Source of the DNA: DATEPR01 sp036503065
GTDB lineage: Bacteria > Actinomycetota > Actinomycetes > Mycobacteriales > Pseudonocardiaceae
Reading direction: 5' to 3'
Assembly (NCBI GenBank): GCA_036503065.1
Contig: DASXXM010000262.1
Span: 1 to 10,962, forward strand
DNA length: 10,962 nt
Of this stretch, positions 1-4,796 are shown in pieces (position 1 is the stretch's first letter; every line of letters starts with the position of its first letter). The position numbers and the translations under genes are program-made. The notes under the pieces are model-generated. The model saw nothing but the letters and a program-made list of their open reading frames with translations, did no database searches and was not told the origin of the DNA.

Positions 1-1587
1 GAGAATCGACTCCATCGTGTCGTCGACGGCCAGGATGAAGCAGTTGTGCACCCGCAGGTTGCCGGAAAGGTATTCACCGCTCTCGGTCTGGATGTCGTAG
101 ACGTCCATCAGGCCGAGGTGCTCGACACGAGCGATCTCCAACCGCTTGGTCGGCTTGGTGGCGCGACCTGGCTTGTCGAAGCTCCTGATCAACTTGGCGG
201 ACTTGGTCTCATCGACGAAGCCGATCTCATCGGCGAAGATCCGCCGGTCGCCCTCGTTCTGGATGTTGATGCACCACAAATCGTGACGGTTGACCCGCTT
301 CTCGACGTTGCGGACGACCTTTGCGAAGATGCCGAACCGCAGTAGCAGGCACTGCACACTCCGGACCAGCTTCTCACTGATCATGCCGAGACCGAGAAGA
401 GTCGAACTGTCCCGTTCGGACACGTAGCCCTCGGCCTGGAACAGGCTCCGCAAGTATGCCGCGACGACTGGTAGCGGCGCGGTGAACATCCGCGCCGGCA
501 CATCCATCTCGGCTCCTCGCACCAACAGATCCCACTTGTCCACAAACGACCGCAAGTGCTCGCCGTACAGTCGGGTACGACGGCAGTCGAGTGCCAAATC
601 CTGCGTAACGACCGCCGACTCATGACGGTGCGCCCCAGGGAATACCTTATCGATGGCCTTGATGACCCAATCGAGTTCGTCATCGGTGACGGTCATCGCC
701 TCGACAGTCAACGACCTGTTGGTGCCCCGGTACTGACCGACGAAACCATCGGACTGCAACCATCCGGCGAGTGCGGCCTCCGCGATGTCGCGCAGGTCGA
801 TCTGCTCCTCACCGAAAGACGTTGTGCGGTGCCATTCGAGTTGATCACCTGGTGTCAATGTGGCGGCATGAACGAATTGTCCCGTGCCGTCCCCGGTGGC
901 CTTCCAGACCAGGTGGTCGGCCGTGACGTCGAGGGCGTAGCCGGCCTTGGTGTGCAGGCGGTATACGTCCTTCACACCGTTCGCCTTGGTGGCGACGATC
1001 CGGGTCAGGCCATGGGCGTCGTAGACCTTGGTGCCGACCGCGTCGTCCTCGACCAGCCTGCCGATCGGGATCAAACCAGCGGGGGTGCTCACCAGCGCGT
1101 CATAAGGCTGGCACGCCGACACCTGTTGGGGTGACGAGGTGCCGACGTTGAACCAGACCGGCGAGTTGAAGCTGAACACCTGGTGCAGCAGCATCCAGGT
1201 CAGCTCGTGCTCGAACAGGATCGCGTCGTTCTCGGTGGCGAAGTAGCCGTTCGCGCGGCCGCTGCCGACGTAGGTGTTGACGACCCGGTCGATCAGCTGC
1301 CGCAGGCTGGACTCGCGCTGCGTGGTGCCGGCGGCGCCACGGAAGTACTTGCTGGTCACGATGTTGACCGCGTTGACGGACCAGGAGTCGGGGAACTCGA
1401 CGCCGCGCTGTTCGAAGTTGACCGTGCCGTCGCGCCAGTTGGTCATCACGACGTCGCGATGTTCCCAGGTCACCTCGTCGTACGGGTGCACGCCCTCGGT
1501 GGTGTAGACCCGCGACACGCTGAGGCCGCGCGGCGTGGTCGCCGACTCCCCCGACCCGGTTGTCGCCGTCCCGACGGTTTCCGTCAT
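1..1587 (-). CDS. nrdJ: Vitamin B12-dependent (class II) ribonucleotide reductase NrdJ, N-terminal part, intein-containing, cut by window edge
   Basis: Class II ribonucleotide reductase uses adenosylcobalamin to make deoxyribonucleotides in the cytosol, independently of oxygen. Only the 5' part is present; the frame stays open to base 1. The start is the ATG at 1587, preceded by a purine-rich GGGAGAGGGA ribosome binding site. The N-extein is 158 residues, with typical NrdJ segments such as FSFNSPVWFNVGTSS and PQQVSA just before the intein. After the intein (43-1113) the reading resumes with CFILAVDDTMESIL, the expected NrdJ continuation. Joining the exteins gives VSACFILAVDD, comparable to the SSCVLI segment around redox Cys225 of E. 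coli NrdA. The gene lies 107 bp downstream of nrdR on the same strand, with no clear terminator between, so an nrdR-nrdJ transcript is likely. I see no cobalamin riboswitch ahead of it. Identity is firm; the rest of the protein lies outside the window. Confidence 0.96.
   Translation of the reverse strand, partial: MTETVGTATTGSGESATTPRGLSVSRVYTTEGVHPYDEVTWEHRDVVMTNWRDGTVNFEQRGVEFPDSWSVNAVNIVTSKYFRGAAGTTQRESSLRQLIDRVVNTYVGSGRANGYFATENDAILFEHELTWMLLHQVFSFNSPVWFNVGTSSPQQVSACQPYDALVSTPAGLIPIGRLVEDDAVGTKVYDAHGLTRIVATKANGVKDVYRLHTKAGYALDVTADHLVWKATGDGTGQFVHAATLTPGDQLEWHRTTSFGEEQIDLRDIAEAALAGWLQSDGFVGQYRGTNRSLTVEAMTVTDDELDWVIKAIDKVFPGAHRHESAVVTQDLALDCRRTRLYGEHLRSFVDKWDLLVRGAEMDVPARMFTAPLPVVAAYLRSLFQAEGYVSERDSSTLLGLGMISEKLVRSVQCLLLRFGIFAKVVRNVEKRVNRHDLWCINIQNEGDRRIFADEIGFVDETKSAKLIRSFDKPGRATKPTKRLEIARVEHLGLMDVYDIQTESGEYLSGNLRVHNCFILAVDDTMESIL
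43..1113 (-). other. Intein (357 aa) with LAGLIDADG homing endonuclease, inserted in NrdJ
   Basis: This is an in-frame protein-splicing element. It begins with Cys1 (CQPYDALVSTPAGLIPIG, block A), has the block B Thr-x-x-His motif (VTADH, Thr64 and His67), and ends with His356-Asn357 (NLRVHN, block G) followed by the extein Cys+1. Between the splicing halves lie two LAGLIDADG-type helices. The first is LAGWLQSDGFVG at 115-126, with acidic Asp122. The second is YLRSLFQAEGYV at 220-231, with acidic Glu228. This indicates a monomeric two-motif homing endonuclease. Block F (DVYDIQTESGEYLSG, 337-351) lacks the histidine common there, with Gly346 near that position. No stop or frameshift interrupts it, so splicing and homing could both be active. 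Three hand-counted 60-base lines inside it are 60% GC, against 67-68% in two lines of the N-extein, which fits acquisition. The boundaries are set by the Cys1, HN and Cys+1 signature and by restoration of the NrdJ motif. Confidence 0.96.
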
Positions 1588-1694
1588 GACCAGTCCCTCT
1601 CCCTTGTCACTTGCTCGCTGTGCGCCGGGCCCGTCCGGGCTCCCCGTCCGATGCGGTCCGGCAAGTTTGTGCGTGTGCCGCCGTGTGCGTGCTT

Positions 1695-2174
1695 TCACTG
1701 TTGTTCGGTGTTCTGTTCCGTCTGCCGCGCGACGGCGGTGCGCAGGTCGGCGATCTCCTTCTCGAAGTCCTCGATCGAGGAGAACGACCGGTAGACGCTG
1801 GCGAACCGCAGGTAGGCGACCTCGTCGAGGTCACGCAGCGGCCCGAGGATGGCGAGGCCCACTTCGTGGCTGGGGATCTCGGCGCAGCCGGTGGCCCGGA
1901 TCGACTCCTCGACCCGTTGGGCGAGTTGGGCGAGCGCGTCCTCGTCGACCGGGCGACCCTGGCAGGCGCGGCTGACACCGCTGATGACCTTCTCCCGGCT
2001 GAACGGCTCGGTCACCCCGGACCGCTTGACCACGGCGAGCACCGCTTCCTCAACGGTGGTGAACCGGCGGTTGCAGTGCGAGCACGACCGGCGACGGCGG
2101 ATGGCCTGGCCCTCGTCCACTTCGCGAGAGTCCACCACTCGCGAATCAGAATTACGACAAAACGGGCACCGCAC
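1695..2174 (-). CDS. nrdR: Transcriptional repressor NrdR
   Basis: NrdR represses ribonucleotide reductase operons. It senses nucleotide status (ATP/dATP) through an ATP-cone domain and binds paired NrdR boxes. The 159-residue product has the usual family length. A zinc ribbon is formed by Cys3, Cys6, Cys31 and Cys34 (MRCPFC and SCSHC), followed by a basic RRRR patch before Cys31. An ATP-cone runs from about residue 49 to 139 (VVKRSG at its start, YLRFASVYRSF near its end). The last 15 or so residues are a polar, Gln-rich tail. It is upstream of nrdJ on the same strand, the classic actinobacterial arrangement, and probably controls that unit and itself. Its own upstream region (2237-2323) carries NrdR-box-like sites. 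Nothing is missing or unusual in the protein. Confidence 0.97.
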   Translation of the reverse strand: MRCPFCRNSDSRVVDSREVDEGQAIRRRRSCSHCNRRFTTVEEAVLAVVKRSGVTEPFSREKVISGVSRACQGRPVDEDALAQLAQRVEESIRATGCAEIPSHEVGLAILGPLRDLDEVAYLRFASVYRSFSSIEDFEKEIADLRTAVARQTEQNTEQQ

Positions 2175-2236
2175 TTGAGCTCATCCCTCCCTCGGCCACG
2201 CGTCTATGACACCGCGGGGGTGGGACCTGGTGATCA

Positions 2237-2292
2237 ACATGTGGACCACCGGTGGATAACCTGTCCACCATCCGAACCCAACCTGTGGACTA
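2237..2292 (-). promoter_or_regulatory. Cluster of DnaA-box-like 9-mers and short palindromes in the nrdR leader
   Basis: Within 56 bp there are three 8-of-9 matches to DnaA boxes (TTGTCCACA in high-GC actinobacteria, TTATCCACA in E. coli) on the minus strand: TAGTCCACA (2292-2284), TTATCCACC (2259-2251) and TGGTCCACA (2248-2240). On the plus strand CTGTCCACC (2261-2269) matches 7 of 9. The same stretch holds a 10-bp palindrome CCACCGGTGG (2246-2255), a GGTGGA/TCCACC inverted repeat (2251-2256 and 2264-2269), and just beyond it CTGTGG/CCACAG (2283-2288 and 2294-2299). Three ACNTGT cores, at 2237, 2259 and 2281, recur every 22 bp. DnaA control of nrd operons is known in E. coli; here it is only a sequence-based suggestion, and some motifs overlap the weaker NrdR box. 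Confidence 0.4.
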
Positions 2293-2323
2293 ACCACAGC
2301 GGTGTAACTACTACATGTTGGGG
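2276..2323 (-). promoter_or_regulatory. Pair of NrdR-box-like sites upstream of nrdR-nrdJ
   Basis: NrdR boxes are 16-bp partial palindromes close to acaCwAtATaTwGtgt, normally found in pairs about three helical turns apart. Read on the minus strand, 2323-2308 gives CCCCAACATGTAGTAG, which agrees with the conserved core at nearly every position and is centred on ACATGT. A second, weaker site covers 2276-2291 and is centred on ACCTGT at 2281-2286. The centres, 2315.5 and 2283.5, are 32 bp apart, the expected phasing. A TTGACC that could serve as a -35 element (minus strand, 2327-2322) overlaps the outer box, but I cannot fix a -10. Matching was by eye; NrdR autoregulation and control of nrdJ are inferred. 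Confidence 0.6.
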
Positions 2324-2659
2324 TCAACGTTAGGTCGCGCCGCCATATTTCGCAAGCCGACACGGCCCGAACCGCCGGTTCGAGGGAACTCCGCACCGAG
2401 ATGTGGCGTGCCGCGCACGGCCGCCCACGGAACGCGCGCACACTACCGCCATGGTGTGACCGTCCACGGACGTGACATGGCTGGTCCGGCACCGCTCGAC
2501 TACCGGCGTTGCCCACCTGGCCGCACGACGATCGTCCAGCTCAGGCCCGAACGAGGCGCAACGCGGCCCAGGATCCGGTACTACCGACGCGACCGGTCCG
2601 GCGGTCAGGAAACACAGCGGAAGAACGCACCACAAGAGACGATCAAGCTGACGGACCCG
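2324..2659. other. Intergenic stretch between nrdR promoter and LysM gene; no gene seen
   Basis: No convincing coding region is present on either strand: the open frames here are Arg/Pro-rich, lack ribosome binding sites and resemble no family I know. It contains a 15-bp near-perfect palindrome, CGAACCG-C-CGGTTCG (2368-2382). It also has smaller dyads (CGTCC/GGACG at 2461-2472 and GACCG/CGGTC at 2591-2606). None has a T-run on either side that would make it a clear terminator for the LysM gene, which ends at 2660. It probably holds distal control sequence for nrdR. Confidence 0.5.
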
Positions 2660-3133
2660 TCACCGTTGGACGGCGCCGGCCTTCGCGGCCGCGGCACCGG
2701 ACAGGTCGCTCGGAACCTGTAGTAACTCACCCGGGTAGACAGTCATGTCGACGTCGAGGCTGTTGAGCTGCCGGATCCGGTCGACCACGGCCGAGGGCGC
2801 CGCGTTCGGGGCCATGCGGTGGGCGACGCTCCAGAGCGTGTCGCCCGGGTGGATCTGTACGAACTGGGTCCGGCTCGGCACCGCGCTGGTGTCCTGACCG
2901 GCCGTTGCCCAGCCGAAGCCCAGCACAACCAGGAACGTCAGCGCGGCGATCAGCACCAGCCAGCCGATCGAGCCGGCGATCGGGCGCGGCCCGCACGGCT
3001 GGGCCGTGGCGCGCGGCAGGGCGGCCACCAAACGAGCTGGGCGGCGACCGTCGACGTACGGCGCGGCCGTCCGTCGCTTGTGGCCGGTCGCCCGAGGCGA
3101 CGGCTTGACTCCGAGGTTCGTCGCTATCGCCAT
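2660..3133 (-). CDS. Membrane-anchored LysM peptidoglycan-binding protein, SOS division-inhibitor type (ChiZ/Rv2719c-like)
   Basis: The 157-residue product has a basic cytosolic N-terminus (1-52) and one transmembrane segment at about 53-78 (WLVLIAALTFLVVLGFGW). A LysM domain follows at about 92-140 (IHPGDTLWSVAHRMAP, with LLQVP closing it), so LysM should lie outside the membrane on the cell-wall side. The ATG at 3133 has a good GGGAGGGCGAG upstream. In actinobacteria the LysM gene divergent from lexA is an SOS-induced cell-division inhibitor: Rv2719c (ChiZ) in M. tuberculosis, with functional parallels in DivS of Corynebacterium and YneA of Bacillus. The gene has a perfect LexA box about 34 bp upstream of its start and sits between lexA and nrdR, as Rv2719c does. 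I infer that it delays division after DNA damage. The family name is firm; the division role comes from context, and no catalytic hydrolase domain is visible. Confidence 0.85.
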   Translation of the reverse strand: MAIATNLGVKPSPRATGHKRRTAAPYVDGRRPARLVAALPRATAQPCGPRPIAGSIGWLVLIAALTFLVVLGFGWATAGQDTSAVPSRTQFVQIHPGDTLWSVAHRMAPNAAPSAVVDRIRQLNSLDVDMTVYPGELLQVPSDLSGAAAAKAGAVQR

Positions 3134-3166
3134 CTCGCCCTCCCGGATCGCAAACCTGGTTCATGA

Positions 3167-3198
3167 TCGAACACTCGTTCGATCGAACTGCTGTGCGA
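3167..3198. promoter_or_regulatory. Tandem LexA (SOS) boxes between LysM gene and lexA
   Basis: TCGAACACTCGTTCGA at 3167-3182 is a perfect match to the Gram-positive/actinobacterial SOS box TCGAAC-N4-GTTCGA. Directly abutting it, TCGAACTGCTGTGCGA at 3183-3198 matches with one change (GTGCGA for GTTCGA). The centres are 16 bp apart. The perfect box lies 34 bp upstream of the LysM start and should control that gene; the pair may also act on lexA. Confidence 0.88.
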
Positions 3199-3248
3199 AA
3201 GGTGTACCACCAGGCACCGACAAAATCGAGTACCAACCGGCGTGTCCT

Positions 3249-3264
3249 TCGAACAGGTGTTTGA
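3249..3264 (+). promoter_or_regulatory. Third LexA box, probable lexA autoregulatory site
   Basis: TCGAACAGGTGTTTGA matches TCGAAC-N4-GTTCGA except for one base in the second half. Its right end overlaps the candidate lexA -35 element, so LexA bound here would block polymerase. The lexA start codon is 85 bp downstream. Confidence 0.75.
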
Positions 3265-3289
3265 TCTGGCCGGGTGATCGGACTAGCGT
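3261..3289 (+). promoter_or_regulatory. Candidate lexA promoter
   Basis: TTGATC (3261-3266) and TAGCGT (3284-3289) are separated by 17 bp and resemble -35 and -10 elements. Transcription would begin near 3296, leaving a leader of about 53 nt before the GTG at 3349. Picked by eye, but the overlap with an SOS box supports it. Confidence 0.45.
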
Positions 3290-3348
3290 CGAACACGAAG
3301 ATCGCGGACGGCCGGCGAGCGGCCGACCGGGCAAGGGAGGCGACGAAA

Positions 3349-4134
3349 GTGGCACGTAGGAGCACCGGCAGCAGCCCCGCCGAGGGTCGACGCGGCCGGG
3401 GCGGAGACGCCACGGGCGCCGTCAAACCGAACGACGCGGCACCGAGTGTCGCGGCACCCAACGGCGTCGAGGCGGGTGCGGAGATCCACGCGTTCCCCGA
3501 CCCGGCCGAGACCACGGACGAACTGACCGCGCGGCAGCAGCGAGTGCTGGAGGTCATCCGGGACTGGCTGGACAGATTCGGCTACCCGCCCAGCGTGCGG
3601 GAGATCGGCGAGGCGGTCGGGTTGCAGTCCACGTCGTCCGTCGCCCACCAGTTGCGCGCGTTGGAGCGCAAGGGATATCTGCGTCGAGATCCGAACCGGC
3701 CGCGGGCGGTCGGCGTGTTGCCGCCGGACGCGGACGCGGAGGACTTCAGCCACCGGCCGCGGCCGGCCTACGTGCCGGTGGTCGGCCGGATCGCCGCTGG
3801 TGGGCCGATCCTGGCCGAGCAGGCGATCGAGGACGTGTTCCCGCTGCCGAGGGAGATCGTCGGCGAGGGTTCGCTGTTCCTGTTGAAGGTGGTCGGCGAC
3901 TCGATGATCGACGCGGCCATCACCGATGGCGACTGGGTGGTCGTGCGGCAACAGCAGACCGCGGAGAACGGCGACATCGTCGCGGCGATGATCGAGGGCG
4001 AGGCCACCGTGAAGACGTTCAAGCGCCGGGACGGGCACGTCCTGCTGATGCCGCACAACGCTGCCTACGAGCCGATCCCGGGTGACGAGGCCACCGTGCT
4101 CGGCCGAGTGGTGGCGGTGCTTCGCCGCCTGTAG
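3349..4134 (+). CDS. lexA: SOS repressor LexA
   Basis: LexA represses DNA-damage genes and is inactivated by RecA-stimulated self-cleavage. I chose the GTG at 3349 because AAGGGAGG lies 8 bases upstream; an in-frame ATG at 3274 lies within the probable promoter and has no such signal. This gives 261 residues. After a low-complexity tail of about 58 residues comes the winged helix-turn-helix (LTARQQRVLEVIRDW to YLRRDPNRPRAVGVL, about 60-124). The self-cleavage site Ala150-Gly151 lies in VGRIAAGGPILAEQ. The catalytic pair is Ser185 (VGDSMIDA) and Lys222 (ATVKTF). The N-terminal tail is longer than in E. coli LexA (202 residues in all), though extended N-termini are common in actinomycetes. The gene diverges from the LysM gene across three SOS boxes and so should be autoregulated. 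Identity is certain. Confidence 0.98.
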   Translation: MARRSTGSSPAEGRRGRGGDATGAVKPNDAAPSVAAPNGVEAGAEIHAFPDPAETTDELTARQQRVLEVIRDWLDRFGYPPSVREIGEAVGLQSTSSVAHQLRALERKGYLRRDPNRPRAVGVLPPDADAEDFSHRPRPAYVPVVGRIAAGGPILAEQAIEDVFPLPREIVGEGSLFLLKVVGDSMIDAAITDGDWVVVRQQQTAENGDIVAAMIEGEATVKTFKRRDGHVLLMPHNAAYEPIPGDEATVLGRVVAVLRRL

Positions 4135-4153
4135 CGCGGCTCCCCCGGCGCGA

Positions 4154-4207
4154 GATGATCACTCGACCGGGTGATCATCCGCGAGTCCGGGAGCAAATCA
4201 CCCGGTC
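4154..4207. terminator. Overlapping inverted repeats after lexA (possible terminator or attenuator-like fold)
   Basis: GATGATCAC (4154-4162) and GTGATCATC (4171-4179) form a perfect 9-bp stem with an 8-nt loop, beginning 20 bp after the lexA stop. GACCGGGTGAT (4165-4175) and ATCACCCGGTC (4197-4207) form a perfect 11-bp stem with a 21-nt loop. The two stems share 4171-4175 and so exclude each other. There is no T-run, so an intrinsic terminator of the textbook type is not shown; actinobacterial terminators often lack one. A further small dyad TTCG/CGAA surrounds 4211-4223. Confidence 0.4.
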
Positions 4208-4282
4208 CCGTTCGTTAAGCGAAACGACAAGACAGCCCCCCTCGCGCGACCGGCCCAGCGCCCGCGACGCCAGCTCGGTGGT

Positions 4283-4353
4283 CGGTGGCCAGAGGGATCA
4301 GCGGTCAGCGGTCGGTGTGATCAGCGGTCGACGCGCGGTGGCCAGAGGATCAG
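4283..4353. repeat. Short direct repeats between lexA and tatA, overlapping the tatA stop
   Basis: CGGTGGCCAGAGGGATCAG (4283-4301) recurs at 4336-4353 with one base deleted. Between them GATCAGCGGTC occurs twice (4296-4306 and 4319-4329), with an extra AGCGGTC at 4307-4313. The right copy covers the stop codon of the tatA gene, so the patch looks like local duplication around that gene's 3' end. No known element was recognised. Confidence 0.6.
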
Positions 4354-4655
4354 TGCTCGGCGGACAGAGGGACTTGGTCCGTGACGGCCACCGGCCGCGG
4401 CACCGGCGGGATCGCGGCGGGTTCTGGCGGTACCGCGTCGGTGGGCACGGTGTCGGCGGGTACCGCGTCGACCGGGATCTCGGCGGCGGGTACGGGCGGT
4501 GTCGGCGCTTCCGCATTGGCGGCACTCATCTCCGCCTTGAAGATGCGCAGCGACCGGCCGAGGCCTCGTGCCGCGTCGGGTAGTCGCTTGCTACCGAAGA
4601 GCAGCGCGAACAACAGCAGCACGACGATCCAGTGCCATGGGCTCAGCTCACCCAT
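4350..4655 (-). CDS. tatA: TatA-type twin-arginine translocase subunit
   Basis: TatA oligomerises in the membrane to let folded proteins with twin-arginine signals cross, in concert with TatC. The 101-residue product starts at the ATG at 4655, with AGGAGGT upstream. It has the TatA layout: a short N-terminus (MGELSPWHW), a transmembrane helix at 7-20 (IVVLLLFALLF), the conserved Phe20-Gly21 hinge, an amphipathic helix at about 22-43 (SKRLPDAARGLGRSLRIFKAE), and an acidic Pro/Ala/Val-rich tail from 50 on. The tail contains a ten-residue internal repeat (IPVDAVPADT, VPTDAVPPEP), mirrored by a repeated GGTACCGCGTCG in the DNA at 4429 and 4459. It is convergent with lexA and separated from hflX by a terminator, so it is probably transcribed alone. 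No tatB or tatC is nearby in the window. It may be a second TatA paralogue or a TatA/TatE-like variant; the family is secure. Confidence 0.9.
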   Translation of the reverse strand: MGELSPWHWIVVLLLFALLFGSKRLPDAARGLGRSLRIFKAEMSAANAEAPTPPVPAAEIPVDAVPADTVPTDAVPPEPAAIPPVPRPVAVTDQVPLSAEH

Positions 4656-4718
4656 CAGTGACCTCCTGGGCCAACGATCTCTGCCGCCACCGTAGCGCCG
4701 CTCGCCGACCCGCGGCAA

Positions 4719-4757
4719 TGACGGTGCGCCCGGCCGCACAAGGCCGGGCCACCGTCA
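4719..4757 (-). terminator. Strong hairpin terminator downstream of hflX
   Basis: TGACGGTG and GCCCGGCC (4719-4735, with C4727 bulged) pair fully with GGCCGGGC and CACCGTCA (4742-4757). This makes a 16-bp stem with one bulged base and a 6-nt loop, GCACAA. It lies 33 bp past the hflX stop codon and 64 bp ahead of the tatA start. No T-tract follows on the minus strand, which is usual in actinomycetes. It should end hflX transcription and insulate tatA. Confidence 0.75.
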
Positions 4758-4796
4758 CATCTCCGGGTCGTCACACATCGCCGGGGCCGTCACATC
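4744..4796 (-). repeat. Three imperfect 17-18 bp tandem repeats at the hflX 3' end
   Basis: Read on the minus strand there are three adjacent copies: GATGTGACGGCCCCGGC (4796-4780), GATGTGTGACGACCCGGA (4779-4762) and GATGTGACGGTGGCCCGG (4761-4744). The first copy contains the last sense codon and stop of hflX. The third contributes one arm of the terminator stem. This looks like slippage-type duplication of the gene end. Confidence 0.7.

Noticed and set aside
403..420. LexA-like TCGAAC...GTTCGG on the plus strand inside the intein
   Set aside because: The spacer is 6 bp instead of 4 and the second half has a mismatch; it lies inside coding sequence.
46..1134. Long plus-strand open frames opposite nrdJ and its intein
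   Set aside because: They are antisense to a frame with clear NrdJ and intein motifs, lack ribosome binding sites and show no recognisable domain.
1588..1694. Cobalamin riboswitch or separate promoter between nrdR and nrdJ
   Set aside because: The 107-bp gap shows no B12-box-like conserved core and only trivial hairpins such as GCCCG/CGGGC with a 2-nt loop.
2315..2722. Small open frames on both strands between nrdR and the LysM gene
   Set aside because: Compositionally Arg/Pro-rich shadows in GC-rich DNA, with no start signals and no family resemblance.
3274..3348. Upstream ATG start for lexA
   Set aside because: It lies within the probable promoter and has no ribosome binding site; the GTG at 3349 has AAGGGAGG at ideal spacing.
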